Shown here: positions 35,014 through 48,400 of the stretch, one piece after another
Position numbering within the stretch: position 1 is the stretch's first letter
How the letters are laid out: each line of letters opens with the position of its first letter
From: Lineus longissimus
Lineage: Eukaryota; Nemertea; Pilidiophora; Heteronemertea; Lineidae
Assembly (NCBI RefSeq): GCF_910592395.1
Contig: NC_088314.1
Coordinates: 20,108,070-20,172,069, forward strand
Direction of reading: 5' to 3'
DNA: 64,000 bases
Notes under the pieces: generated by a model
Seen by the model: the letters and a program-made list of their open reading frames with translations, nothing else
Database searches by the model: none
Told to the model about the DNA's origin: nothing
Translations under genes and position numbers: made by a program

Positions 35014-37702
35014 ATGTTTTCTTGTCTCAGAGGATCTTTGTCATCCATGGATTTGAAAAGGAACTTGACCAGTGCAACATCAGAACCTACTGCTACCTAT
35101 AAAGCGGTTGTGTGTAAGGAGCTCTGGAAGCCGCTGGTCATCGAAGATCGGCCAAGAGAGCCTCTTAGGAAGGGACAGGTACGTCATGGATACCATCATT
35201 TGAAGAGTATGAAAGCCTGGTCCAAAATGCATTGATGATCTTCACTTCAGGTCATAATGGAGGAACAACATTGGTAGAGCTTGGGAGGCCCATTCTTCGA
35301 CATCAGACAAGAGAACTTGCATCTCCTAAATAACGGGGAACATGGCAACAATTGGATCATAAGCTGACACTTGCGTCAGGTACATTTATGACTTACTTTC
35401 TGCCGCATCCCAGTTGGTTGGTTATAAAAGGTTGTAACCGTTTTTGTCCTATCTTTCAGGTGCGTCTTCAGGTCCACAGTGCAGGGATCAACTTTGCTGA
35501 CATCCTCCTCGCTACTGGCCGATATGTCTCAAAACCCAAGCTTCCGTTTCTGGCAGGTAAGGATGGTAGTTGACTAACATGAGCTTCCCTGATTCACAAA
35601 GAAAGACCTCTTTTCAGATCAGGAATGCGATGGCCTCCTCCCATGCTCTCCCAGAGTGTTGTCTTAGTCATTTGTTATGATTGAATATCGAGGGTCGTAA
35701 TAATATCTTTCTGTTATAGGTTCAGAACTAGCAGGAGAAGTGATTGACGTCGGTGATGGGGTTGGGTCAATTCAAGCCGGTGACCGTGTTGTAGCCATGG
35801 CCCACAAGGGGGCAGCTTTCGCAGAGGAATGTGTCTTACCAGAAAATGTAAGGTTTCTCCCTTTAATCTCTATGGACATCTTCTGCCAACTACCGGGTAT
35901 AGACATACATGTACCAAATGGATAAAAAGCTTGGGTTCTTTCAACCTTACCATTTGTGTCAGGACATTTCCTCAAAGTGACTGAAGTTTGTGAAGGGTTT
36001 AATTTGCATGCCATTTTGGTGTCTTCTGAATCTGACAGTATGTTTTTCAATCTGTGTCATTAGTTAGGCTATGAGTATCAGATCTCTCGTAAAAACAACA
36101 TCATTTTTACATTAACATAATATTTCCAGTTAGTTTGGAAGATTCCGGATTCACTGAGCTATGCGACAGCCGCAGCCCTGGTGGTGTCTTATGGAACTGC
36201 CTACATGGCATTGAAAATGAAAGCGAACATAAAGAAAGGGTAAGCATGTATTGCAACCTCATAAGCAGTCTTCGTCAAGTTGGTAGTTATTGATGCTCTA
36301 GAACAGCTACTCTGCAACGTGGCTTGCATGGAGTCTGGATGGGAAGCTAAAAAATAACATGTCCATGAGGTCCTCCTGGTAACTTTGTGACCGTATTGTC
36401 CGCTAGCACAGATAAAAGATGAGATTTTGCCGGGGTATGATTATTCATTCATTGTTATTTTCCAGTGATACGGTGTTAGTGACAGCGGCTGCAGGTGCCC
36501 TTGGTCTTGCCTCTATAGATCTGGCTCTTAATGTTTTTGGTGCTTCTAAGGTAAGCTGCTTCTGCTAATGATCTTCAATTGTTAGTTAGGTCAGCTCTTC
36601 TTTAGCCTTTAATCTGCACTGGTAGGAGTTGTTCTCCAGAGGATATATCAGCAAAGACCCAATCAGGTCATGAAGCCAATATTTACATTCCAAATGCATT
36701 GTGATACAACTTCCTGTGACAGATTTATGAAAAACAGTTCAGTTTCATGATGTTTTTGTCAGAGGGATTGACTTCCTAATCAGTATTTTGTTTGTAGGTA
36801 ATTGGATGCTGTGGTGGGGAGGAGAAAGCCGCACTGGTCCAGAGCCGAGGGGCACATCACGTCATTGACTATAATGAAGAAACTATCAGCAAGCAGGTAC
36901 AGGAGTTCACGGAAGGCAAAGGGGTGGATATCGTCATGGAAATGGTCGGAGGAGATATATTCAAAGAATCTTTCAAAAGGTATAAAATTTTTCTCTGTTT
37001 TTCTTTAAGTGACAGTGCGCAAAATGTAGGCCTGATAGTTACACTGTGGTCTATTGTTTGTGTCTTATATTATTATATCGATAAGAACTCTGTCTCCTGG
37101 GAACCAACGATCATTGAGTACAGTGGGACTTCTCTTTGCGGACACCTCTCTAATAAGGACACCCTCTCTATTAAGGACACTAGTTTTGGTTTGAAACCTC
37201 AATATCATTTCGTACCTCATTATTTTCAGCATGGGTTTTGGAGGAAGGATTATCTTGGCAGGGTTTGCTTCAAATCAAATCCCTCGCGTTCCCGGCCACA
37301 TCCTCCTGGCACAGAATTTCACCGCCATCGGGATTCACTGGGGATTACATATGGCCGGTAATCCGGCCATGTTCCGGGAGTCCGTAGAGCAGGTTGTGAA
37401 GCACACTGCCAATGGCGCCATCAGCCCGAAAATCTCAGACGAATTTCCTATGAGTCAGGTAAGTCAGTCAGTGATTAGATCTTCCACTCTTCTACAGTCA
37501 GAACATAGCATGCTGAGAGTGCTGAGTCTGAGAGAGTTGACCTTACCATAGTCTCTTACAAACCTCTTACACTACAGACAAGTGTATTCTCGATTACGAT
37601 TAATCTTAACATGTCCACTTTTACTCATTGCAGGTGAATGAAGCCTACAAGTACATTTCCGACAGAAAGTCAACAGGAAAAGTTTTGCTTTCGATGAAAT
37701 AA
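35014..37702 (+). CDS. Quinone oxidoreductase-like protein 2 (zeta-crystallin family MDR)
   Basis: Eight exons: 35014-35178, 35460-35556, 35720-35847, 36130-36239, 36466-36550, 36798-36979, 37230-37458 and 37634-37702, giving 354 aa with all phases consistent. The order is that of the medium-chain dehydrogenase/reductase fold: an N-terminal GroES-like part (VHSAGINFADILLATGRY, then GSELAGEVIDVG), then a Rossmann part with TAAAGALGLASIDLA in place of the usual AxxGGVG NADPH loop, then GGRIILAGFAS. There are no zinc ligands, as in quinone reductases. The similarity is highest to the vertebrate QOR-like 2 (CRYZL2) proteins. The likely activity is NADPH-dependent reduction of a quinone or enone; the substrate is unknown. 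The first ATG gives a short, weakly basic leader; the second ATG at 35047 is an alternative. AATAAA lies at 38403-38408. Confidence 0.92.
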
Positions 37703-38856
37703 TTCCGCATCTTACAGAATACGAGAGCATTATATTTCCCAGGAAACTTGAAATTGGTTGTGCCTTAGAAATTTGAACTTGCACGAAATTACTTTGGCTC
37801 AGAGTTGATTTCTGAATTGAGAGGAAAAGTACATCTGACGATGAAACAATGACATATCTCACCCTTGAGAATTAGTCCCCATCTCGCCGAAAATGAGGCA
37901 GGCTTTCCATCTTATTGAGCTGGTTTGTCCTTTTCCCAGGCATATCCAGGGCTGGCTGCTCAGTATGTTGAAAGGCCTGGCTAAATCTTGGCAAGCTGGG
38001 GAACAGATTCTCAATGGTGTTGCTATTTATACTGGTTGGTTCCTTTTGGATATATTTCTATGAATTATCCCCTCAATTAGCCTGATATGATGCAATCTCT
38101 AGTACACTGTATATATGTTTTTTTGATCAAATTTCTTTGTGGGGTTGTGTACTTATTCATGGTTCACAGACGACTGGTACTACATGTAGGTATTTGCTCA
38201 AGTTATTTCAATTTATGTTAGGTGCCTAGTATTAACATTGTAGTATGGTGCTTGATGTATTTGTGCTAAAAGATTGTCTTAGGACTGATGAAGTTCATCT
38301 AAGGTCAAGATCTGTTTGATTTGTTACAGATAGATTGTAATTTGCTCATGAATGAATTTTTGTTCGAGTATGAATCATGAGGGCATCTGAAAATTATTAG
38401 GAAATAAAATTTTGTTTTTATATCAGTAGCTATTTATTAACTTTTGACTGTGAGGTTTTGTATGTTTCCCTTGTCTCACGGCAGACGACTCCTTGACTGT
38501 TTTATAAGGTCATCCTGTTTTCCTAACAGGAACCTGTGATCAATATCAAAGGCAGCGATTACTGGTTTTACCAACAGACGAGATATTTTGGGCCCAGACT
38601 ATTACCCGAGCTACTGGCATAGGCAGCCTGCTGTGAATTTGATGGAGGTCCTACACATCCCTTCAGAGTTCGCTAGACATGCAGGATCTAAAACGAATGC
38701 TGAAAGGTCTAATGGTGAGGTTTGGTTCTTCAAATAAAGACAAAAGTGCAAGAAGTAAAAAAATGGTACCGTGGCTTTATTCGGCATAGAAAATGTTACC
38801 AAGTAATGATAAGCTGTTGACAAAAATGATCATCAACCGGTGAACAACAATATATG

Positions 38857-38935
38857 CGTTTCACCTGGAACAAAGTGTCACAGTGGCTTGTGGCATTGTC
38901 CGAAGTTGGCTCAGGTCTTCTGATGTGTTCTGAAA
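38857..38935 (+). repeat. Dispersed repeat, copy 2
   Basis: GTTTCACCTGGAACAAAGTG followed by TCACAGTGGCTTGTGGCATT and GTCCGAAG matches 53180-53275 in the opposite orientation almost exactly, and resembles 26579-26625. Confidence 0.75.
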
Positions 38936-39155
38936 TTGCCTGCCATGACCAGCACTAGTCAGTCCCAGGGATGTATTTAATAGGGAGGCTCTACATGTAC
39001 TGTATATCAAAAGATTGCTGTGCAATGTTATTCTGGTATTTCAAAGATGAACATACAGCGCCAACTCGTCTAATCATGATCATCAGAATTTGTAAATGCG
39101 AAAAACTGGTCATATTGCTTGGAATCTAAAAGCAAAGGGTTATCTCTCTCCAAAT

Positions 39156-40843
39156 TCACAACTTTCCAGCCTCCTTGAACTTCTTATGCAAGTCATCGCC
39201 TTCCCTCACGACATATGAGAGAGTTCTGGTTTGATAATAATCCGCTTGGCCTTCAATATTCTGAATCACCTCGGACAAGAGATGAGCCCGCTCCACGCCG
39301 TGTCCTGGGGCATCGTATTTGATGTGAGTGACGTGGACGTGGAAATGATAGTACGATGGCTGGTAGTGCACGTAGATTCGCAGCTGGCTCGGTGGAACTC
39401 CAAACTTCTCTTGAACATTTTCCTGCAAAATTGATTCATGTTGATATGTCAGGTGAAAAGTAAAGGTGATTGGTAATCTTTGTTGTGGTACGTTCAAGAG
39501 AAGTTCGAGTCACTTCTTTGTTCTACTGGTCAAGCACAAAGATGTGTTTTCCCTTAAAGGGAGACCAGGGGCAGGAGCTGGGGGTCAAGTTAGCCGTCTT
39601 CAAGTGATGAATATGCTCTTTAAAAACTGACCTGTGATTTGACGAGAATATTCTTGAGCATCGGGAGATGGTCTGGAGAGAGATCCCGCAGCGACTTCAC
39701 ACCATGGTGATGAACGATGGCCACCAGGTAGAGACTCTGTATCTGCTTCCGGTCCCACTTCATATCCGGCAGGAGGATGAAACCATCCTTGGGGTCGTTG
39801 TCCTCGAACACAATCCGGTCCGATTCTGTCTTCTTCTCTAAGATGTTGTAGACCCACTGCAATGAAAAAAGTACCATTTAGATGTAAGTGACATAGGATG
39901 AAGCCTCTCCATTAAGGAAACCTGCGGCACTGACAAATGCTGTCAATTCGAGATATCTTTATAACAGATGTCAAACTGCATGGAAGTGGAACAAAATCAG
40001 TGTCCTCATTAGATAGGGTGTCCTCCTACAGAGGTGTCCACCTTGCGAGGTTCAACTGTATTCCATATTACGTGCAGTGATGTGAAATCCTGTGTTGACC
40101 TTCTTGTGATCTTTATCATGGATTAGATCAAATCTGTCTTCAGTTTTGTTTTCTTTAACTTCCCATCGCTTGTTGCTTAGGTTCAGTCAGGCTGAACCCT
40201 AAGGCAACCAGACCTTTCTCCTCGGCTACAAAACGTAATTACCTGAATGCTAAATGCTTTTGATTCAATATGAGGTCGAGTTATTGTCCTGTAATCCTCA
40301 GCGGTCTCATTGACCATGTATGGCTCATGCTGGCTGTATTTGTCGATGTGTTTCTGTGTGGCTGGGTAGATTACTGTGGTCTTGATTGCTACATTAAAGA
40401 CAAGGAAAAGGCAAAGATGTGAAGTGAACAAGAAGGTTGAGAGGAGAAATGAATCGTGTAGGCCTACCGTATGATAATTGAAAAAGTCCATCAAGTCAGT
40501 ATTTAGAATTACCGTTTAGCTCTGGCTTGGGGAATCCTTCATACGTTGAGTATATATCGTTATGCAGAGTCTGGTTCAGCCGGGTGTCCTCCGATAGAAC
40601 ATCGCCAAGACTGCCTTTGTTGAACGCGGTCTTCTCCAAAATGACCACCGCATCTTCATCACTGCCTTTGAAGCGACCGTGAAGAAAAACCACTTTTTCG
40701 TTCGGCTTGTCATTTAGAACATTTGTGACCTGAAACCCTTGGAAAGTTGACAGGGCAGATTTGTCGCAATCACCCACTGCATTAGAGTCATCTAGCTTGA
40801 TTTTCTTCTGAGCTTGAAGCCCTGTGTTGTCAGTTTCAGCCAT
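39156..40843 (-). CDS. DCPS: Scavenger mRNA-decapping enzyme DcpS
   Basis: Four exons, 40843-40513, 40388-40243, 39856-39632 and 39422-39156, give 322 aa (human 337). The N-terminal domain includes [20 protein letters not shown] and [12 protein letters not shown]. The C-terminal HIT domain includes [11 protein letters not shown] and [18 protein letters not shown], and carries the histidine triad YHFHVHVTH, the catalytic site that attacks the triphosphate bridge. The enzyme hydrolyses the m7GpppN cap left after 3'-5' mRNA decay and acts in nucleus and cytoplasm as a dimer. The start is MAETDNTG; the basic KKIKLDD nearby resembles the nuclear localisation region. It is divergent to TMEM168. A minus-strand AATAAA at 38781-38776 could end the transcript. 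Confidence 0.96.
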
Positions 40844-41564
40844 GATGTTGGGAAAGCCCGGAATCCCCAAGTGCGCGACGTAACGTGTCTGATCGAAGTG
40901 GAAATGGTTTGGTGATGCGCGGGTGATTTGAGTGCGACTTTGCAGGAGCCTCGCTTTGAGATCTAGAATGACGTATGGGGAATACCTTTTCGCCTTGTTC
41001 TCCTGAATGACTAAAAAGTGATTTTTGACTTCACTAAAACTCCTTTTTCTTCAAGATGCGATGTTTTTCAGGGTTGCACTTTGCGGATACGCGCTGCCCT
41101 ATATGCCAGGCAAGTTTTGAACCATTTGCTTAATTCGAGTGGTGTCATTTTACACCGATATCGGCCGATTTGAGATCGAGACAAAAAGCAAGTCTGTGCA
41201 GATATTTTTTGATACACTGCAAAATGTACATGAAAAACCCCTTACCATTAGTTACGTAATCGTGGTAATCCTCATTAAAAAGTATGGTTATGAGCCGGTG
41301 AACAGTGATCACTACCATTTGCAATGGTAGGCATGGTGGTAGAAGTTTGATTGAGCATAGAAGTACATGTAGTTACATAATTTCGATAAACAAATTTGTT
41401 TATTTTTCAACATCTTGTCCGACTTGTGAGTTGTGAGCTGCGACTTTTGTCTTGGTGAGTCCTAATATTGACCGACTGGATTTTAATTCTAAATCATTTC
41501 ATTGCAGGGGTTGTAGTGGTTGAGATGACCTACATGTAGTCCCGAGTGCCACCCCAGCGCCCAG
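40844..41564. promoter_or_regulatory. DCPS/TMEM168 divergent intergenic region
   Basis: The two start codons are 721 bp apart on opposite strands. An untranslated exon of TMEM168 may lie in it: TTTCATTGCAG precedes GGGTTGTAG at about 41508. A shared promoter is inferred; no specific element was identified. Confidence 0.4.
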
Positions 41565-44500
41565 ATGACCCTGATCGGCCGAGTCAAGTATAGTATTAGT
41601 CATTCGTTGGAGATTGTGTGTCTGTTCATCAGGATGAATTGGGCGTACGTAAAACAGAGCGTGCGCGAGTTCAGCGCGGAGAAGGCAGTGATAAAATTAC
41701 GGGAGATGAGAGGCAGGATGGGATTACACAACTTACGCCACCTGTCGACACTAGCGCTCGTTATAGCGCTAAGTTTAGGATTATATAACCGCTGGGCCTA
41801 TAGTAACAATGTCGCGCTTCTAACTCTAGCTGTGCTCGGGCTGTTTGTGTTTATGTCGTCATGTGTCTGTTCTTATTACTTCTCGATGGAAGTTGTTGGA
41901 ACCGCATTAATCCGATTATGGGGCGGATGTTTTCTCGGTTTGATATCTTTCTCTGAGAGTTCAATTTTCAAAGATGAACCGTCGGAGAAAGCAATGAATG
42001 GAATGTTCATCGCAAGCATTGTTTTAAAATTCATCTGGAATATACTCGAGATATTTGTCTACCCCAGACCCAGTCTCCCCACAATGCTCCGGCTCCCCGA
42101 GTTTCTCGAATTATGTGGAATGATGATTGCGTGTTTCACCATGGCCTCAAGTGACTCTGGTCCTCTTCTCTTACTGACTGTCTCATTCATGTTAACTATC
42201 GTTGCCATAAGATTAAAATCGATGTTCGGGATCCTTAACCTGATCTTCCTTTCCATAATAACCGGAGTGTTATTTTTTCCTGCGTTGAGAATCCAACTAG
42301 ACGTAAACCCATTTGGTTTAGTCTGCTTTGCGCTAAGAATGCTAATCAAGCCGCTATGCGAGTGGTACTTCTGTCCATTGTCCGTTCTAGAACGTTGGCA
42401 AAGCTTCCTGTTACGTTCAGTACTCGTGCGCCACCTATCTGTAATAACTGTAACATTAACGGAACTGGGATATTTCACGATCTGTGCCATATTTATACCG
42501 ACGCATAAAGAATGGTATATCGTTGTTCCGATATTTGCTGCGTGTGGCGTTGTCTGGTTGTGTTGTCACTCCGTCTTCATCGTTACGTTATGGCAGTTGA
42601 TGAAGAAAGTGACAGTTTGTAACATGACGTTTCATTATGCAACCGACGAGAGTAAAAACATGACTCGCATCATGGCGTCAAAGGGAGTGCGGCATTTCAG
42701 TTTGATATCACAACGTTTGACCTGGGTGACCTTGTTGACGACGGCACTCATCGGCATTGTGACGTGGGAGACGCGGACGGTGTTGTCTCTGAGTATGCTG
42801 CTGGTGATCGTACCAATAGAGGGCATGGTGCTCAGTCTGCTGCTGGAGATGGCGTCGGTTCTTGGCGGGCGGAGCATTGGGTATGCGATGGTGGCTCCAG
42901 CGTTATATCACAGGTGGGTTAACTTTAATCTCTGTGTGTCAAGTTATTGTTTGAGATCATATGGCTTTTTATCATCCGTAGGATTGATCAAGTTCTTTTG
43001 TAGCAGCAAATTAAAGGACAAGTCGAACATGTTGAATTATCCCTTCAAAATATGCTTACTGTGGAGTTGAAGTTGACTGGACAGCCAACAGCCTGTTAAA
43101 ATGCTCTTAAAAACTATGTTGGTCCTTTAAAGCTTGAAGAACCTCTGGTACCTTAAGATGTGTTCAAATGGATAATCTTGCAAGTGCAGGCAATTTTTGG
43201 TGTACATTTTGTATGTCATGTATTTCGGCATTTATATGAAAGTTTTAGAAGTGGTTAAGGGGTTAACTCTGGGCAGACCCATTTAAAACAGACCTAACCA
43301 TCCTACTCCGGACTGATTGCATTTACTTTCAGCTCAAAACTATATTCTGACGCTGTTCCAATGTCCATAACAAATATTAACTAACCTAATTTCATGGTAA
43401 TTATCTGCAGATGGGCTATTTTAGTTGAATGGGGTTAAAATATGTACTCTGCTGGTCCAAAAGGTAAACTGGTGCCACAATCTGATTCAAAACCTCTACA
43501 GTACAGCATACAGGGTGTAAGAAAAAAACTATTTAGTTGTACAGAATTTATAGCATGTTTTCGATTTTTAGCTTTTCAGCAATTCGTTAACTCACTGTTG
43601 CGATTTTGATTTGTAAGCCAACAGAAGAGTTATCATTTGTTTATTTATGCATTGCCCAATCCTGTTTCAGAGCGGACGGCCAGGCGACCCTCGTATCCCA
43701 AAACATGATCCAAGAGTCAGCCCAGCGTTCCATGTACGTCATCAGCATCCTGGAGAAATTCTTTAGCCATCACATGGTCCATATCTTTGGCTGCGACTAT
43801 TCATCAAGCGGACTGACCCTCGAGAGCGTCCAGACAAAACTGAAGGCATTCTTTGAGAAGAATACGGAAGATGGGCCACGATATGATACCTATATTGTTT
43901 ATTACAGCGGCCATACTCATGATAATGGAGACTGGGCATTGTCAGGTAGGTTTGCCCTTTGACAGGGTATCATGAATCATCCTCAAGTCAGGTGATAATC
44001 TAACACCTATGTCTAAACATGTGGGGCCAAATTCATAAAGGGTGTTTAGCTTAAAACAGCGTTTAACTACTGAATAGACAGATTCAGGCCCTTCATGTAA
44101 ATCTCCACAGAATATGAATAGGCCCTGAAACTGATTAGAGAGAAGTTGTACATGTCTAACCCTTAAACGCCCTTTATGAATTTGGGCCGTGGTGTTCTTG
44201 GCAATCGTGTCACTTGTTTGTCTGAAGTGTGATGCATAATCCTTCATCGCTACAACACAATGTATGTCACCTGTCGTGCCTGCAGTGCAGCTGGTGTCTC
44301 TTGGAGTTACAATGTGTAAACAGATGCCAGTATTATAGTATACATAACACAACTTTACAATGTATGACTATACATCTTGTGGTTAACGCTCAATTTCATG
44401 AAAGCCTTTTGTCACGTGACTACCTCATGCATATAAAATGCCAAAAATGATTTAATGTCTTTATGAGCACATCAATGAACTTACAGACAAGAAAGGGATC

Positions 44501-45417
44501 AACATCTCCAAGGCTGGAGTTATAAAGGATTACGTTGCCACTAGTCATGTTTCACTTGTCACGAGTTACCTGACTTAGGCTTGAAAACACGACGTGAGGA
44601 TGAAAAGTGACATCGTGAATCGTATGTAGCCCGCTCTTTGGAAATGACTTCTTCGTTCTTCCTGTCACACATGAAAGTGGACGGTGACACGTTACATGTG
44701 AAAACGTGAACTCTAATCGCAGCCTAACTGAAAACTCAATGTAATGTTGATCAGGTCCACTTTAGTGAGCTTGACCTGTCCCAATATTCACCAGCACAAC
44801 AAAGATGTCTGAATGGTCTTTCAATTGAATAATTTTGTGTCTTTCCAGGCAATGCTATTCTTCAGCTGGATCAACTCTTGGAGATGTGGAGGGAGAAAAA
44901 TGGTGCTACCGGGGCACGACTCGTACTCATCTTAGACACGGAACATTCTTACAAATGGCTGCGGAGCGTTACGAAAAACCGGAAAGACATCGTCGCGTTA
45001 CAAACATGCCGATTATCAAAATCATCAAGCATGGACCCAGAAGAATGGGCCCAGATTCGAATGGGTGATTTCTCCCGTGATTGGGTTGTTTATAATTGTT
45101 CGTCACCTGGATCCACGGACGAGGAGTTCAAGTGGTCAAGCAAGGAGCGGGTGTTACAACCCGAATATGGTGTTTCACGACATTGGACTGATTTTACGTT
45201 CCATCTTCCAACAGAGCAGGACATTACACAGCATTGGGATAGTAACTTTCCAAGAATAACTCGCCCGCTTGTTCGCTGTATAAGTTGTACTTGTATCGAT
45301 AGTAGCTCCCTCTGTTGTTGTGATTGTGTATTAAGGTGTCTGCGACGCAAGAAGATGAGTTGGTTCCCGCCGAAGGAGCTCGACACAGGTCATGGGTTCA
45401 AACTGATCAGGTCGTAA
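41565..45417 (+). CDS. TMEM168: Transmembrane protein 168
   Basis: Three coding exons, 41565-42913, 43671-43945 and 44849-45417, give 730 aa (human 697). The first exon encodes about ten hydrophobic helices, including LGLYNRW and CSYYFSMEVVG, and ends near IMASKGVRHFSLISQ and SIGYAMVAPALY. The remaining exons form a conserved soluble domain: CDYSSSGLTLESVQTKLKAF, DTYIVYYSGHTHDNGDWALS, LLEMWREKNG, GDFSRDWVVYNC, YGVSRHW, and the C-terminus KMSWFPPKELDTGHGFKL. Each of these blocks has a clear human counterpart. The function is poorly known; the vertebrate protein is a nuclear-envelope/ER membrane protein reported in heart and brain. The DTYIVYYSGHTH segment resembles caspase-like or hydrolase folds, but I cannot show activity. 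A MITE lies in intron 2. Confidence 0.95.
44024..44188. mobile_element. MITE-like element in TMEM168 intron 2
   Basis: GGGCCAAATTCATAAAGGGT GTTTAG at 44024 is the inverse of CTTAAACGCCCTTTATGAAT TTGGGCC ending at 44188. The terminal inverted repeats are about 26 bp and total length is 165 bp. The interior contains CAGATTCAGGCCC and GGCCCTGAAAC, another partial inverse pair. Confidence 0.85.
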
Positions 45418-48400
45418 TGATTCATTAGAAAGAACAGTGGCACAAGAATCAAAAGGACTTTTTGAATTTTGAATGTCTCCCTGGATTCTCCCTTCCGCAG
45501 TATGTCCTCGGCAAAGATTTCCCAAGCATATACGTGGCGGGGAGAGCCCTAAGTATGTAGGTCATGTATTCATGTCTCCCTTCTTATTCTATTTTGCTAC
45601 ATTTTAGTGTGACGTAGGCCTATGCCTTGCTCATACTGACGGTACATGTATTTTTGTATTTCTTTAAAGGTCATGGTGCTTCTTTCAGTTTATGTGTGGT
45701 ATTTAATGTTTCTATTTCAAAACAAAATCGGCGACAGTTTCCCGATGTGTACTGACCAGAAATAATCTTTGGCAAATATACTTACGAACAACCTGAACAT
45801 GACGCTAATTTCAGATAATTTATTTCTTAAGAATATATATTTTGCATGATTCTAAATTATGGTAGAGACATTGTTTGCATAATTATGAATGCATTGTCGG
45901 TGTATGGAGTTACTATAAAACATTTCTGCAAAAAATGAATGTACATTGTTATGAATTTGATTTTTTACTTGTATTTGAATCATACAGGTACTCTCATGTA
46001 CTTTGTATAAGAGACTTCCAGCCATCGGCTCTGGAGAGTTCTGTTGTGGTCAACATACTCTGCCCCATCACTGAAGTTAAGCAACTTTGAGAGAGGTTAA
46101 TTGGTGGATGGGTGACCAAGGGGCAATGTTCTGCAATATGTTTATATTGTGCCATTTTGACGAGTCTGAAGATTTTTGCATGAGGTTTAATCTTGGTCAT
46201 GACGGAATGGCTGTAGAAATACTGTCAAAAGTTCTCCAAGTTGTCCTTTGCAATGATGAAATAGTTGACAGCTTTGAGATTCAGTGGTTTGATTATGTTC
46301 ATTTCTTATTGTTGATAAGATAAAGTGATACAATTATAGCCCTAGTAGAATTATAGCTTCTGTGTGCATTCATGTGTATTGCCAACTGTTTTCTAGACTT
46401 GGGGCTATAACTGTACCAATTTACCTTACAGAACACCAAACCGTAAGACTAGGGCTGACCATTGTTTTTCAGCTCACAGTTGAGTCAGATCCTTTTACAG
46501 TAGCTGGGTAGCCTGCCTGAGAAGTCAAGAGAAACTTCAGCAAACAGTCCCGTCTTCAGTACCATTTGTACTTTTCATTTGTACTTTCAATGAATTTAAT
46601 ATCAAATGTACATGTAGTTTATTCATGTCATCAAAGCACTTGTAACAGCAAATTTAGTTGCAACTACATGTATTTACATATTTCATTAGGGAAATGTGTT
46701 TCGTTTAAAAAGTTTTTTGAGCAATCAATCAATGATATGTCGTGCTCGTCGTCCTATATGGGCTTTTGAATGACCATTACTGTAAACTCCACTCTGAGCC
46801 ACGCCAGTACGAATCAAATGATTGTGGATATTCAAAACACAAGTGAGCTTGCATTCATTGACAGCTTCTTGATTCTTTCTGTACTTTGCCTTTGAATGTT
46901 TTACATGTAGGCTCTCCGAAAGATGGATATTCTTCCAAAGTAATTTATTGAACGTATTGTGTATACAATGTATCGATATATCAGAAATATATCGATGTAT
47001 TGAGTTCTGTCTTAGTCTCCCTCAGAGTATGTTTTGTATTGCGCTGTCTATGTTGTAGAAAACTGTTTTATGATTTAAAGATATTTGAGAATAGAATGAT
47101 CAATCAATGTTGATACTTGTTCAGTGTTTTATTTCCCCCAGGGCACATTTTCTGCCATCAGTAGATTCTTGTTAGCTACATGCCAACCACCAGGGATCGA
47201 TCTGAAGTGACATGACACTCCCGCTCCAGTGTGAAACACCTACCACTCCAAGGCTATCTTGTTGTTTTTAAACCAAGTTCACTGAAGATGATGAGAAGAC
47301 ACCACAGTAACTCATGCATGAGCTGAAGTCGGGAAGGTCCTGCAAACATAGGCCGGATTAGGACGCCAACAAAAAGTGACATTACACAAAGCAGGTGATT
47401 GTGACAAGGGCAGGCCAACAAACATCATTGTGAAAGACACTGGTTACAGGACAGACTCTACATTCACACCCAACCTTTCCCTCCCACACTACATGTACAG
47501 CCAGCCTTTGTCTTTGGTCTTCACCACATCAACTTATGTCACACAACCATCGCCCTCAGATGTGCGCTAGTAGAGGTATGTTACTCGGACAGGCGGGGTC
47601 TTTGGCTACTGTAGCCTATTCAGATACATTGTCACAAACATGCATGGTCCTCAGGCATTGAACACCCAAGATAACCAGCTGGAAGAGTCGAAATACTGAA
47701 GTGTCTTGTCACAACAACTGTCTTGTGTTGATAACTCAGGACAGGACAGAGGATTGGAACAACTCGAGACAACCAGCTGGAAGAGTTAAACTACGACAGT
47801 GCCTTGTCTGATCTCTTCTGCGTTGTCTCAATCAATCACAACATCTGTCTTGTTGATAAAAGAGGACAGGACAGAGGACTGGAACAACTCGAGACAAACA
47901 GCTGGAAGAGTCAAACTACTACAGTGCCTTGTCTGATCTCTTCTGCGTTGTCTCAATCAATCACAACATCTGTCTTGTTGATAAAAGAGGACAGGACAGA
48001 GGACTGGAACAACTTGAGACAACCAGCTGGAAGAGTCAAACTACTACAGTGCCTTGTCTGATCTCTTCTGCGTTGTCTCAATCAATCACAACATCTGTCT
48101 TGTGTTGATAACTGAAGTTCAGGATGACTGAGACACAAATGAACACAACACAAGGTGATCTTGATTTATATACAGTGGTTTTATTTGCATCCTATTCTAC
48201 CATCGGTTCTTTATCACACAGCTTCTGCATACTCAGACATATGGTTTTCATTTTCCCAGCAGGAGAGGTTCACTCGTTCAATTTCTTCCAAGTCCTAGTC
48301 AGGGAGCAAGTTGTCCAATCAAAAAATCCCCGAGAGGAAAAAGATGCACATACCATTCGATGAAGGACGGTCTGATATTGCCCATCACTATGCGTAACAT

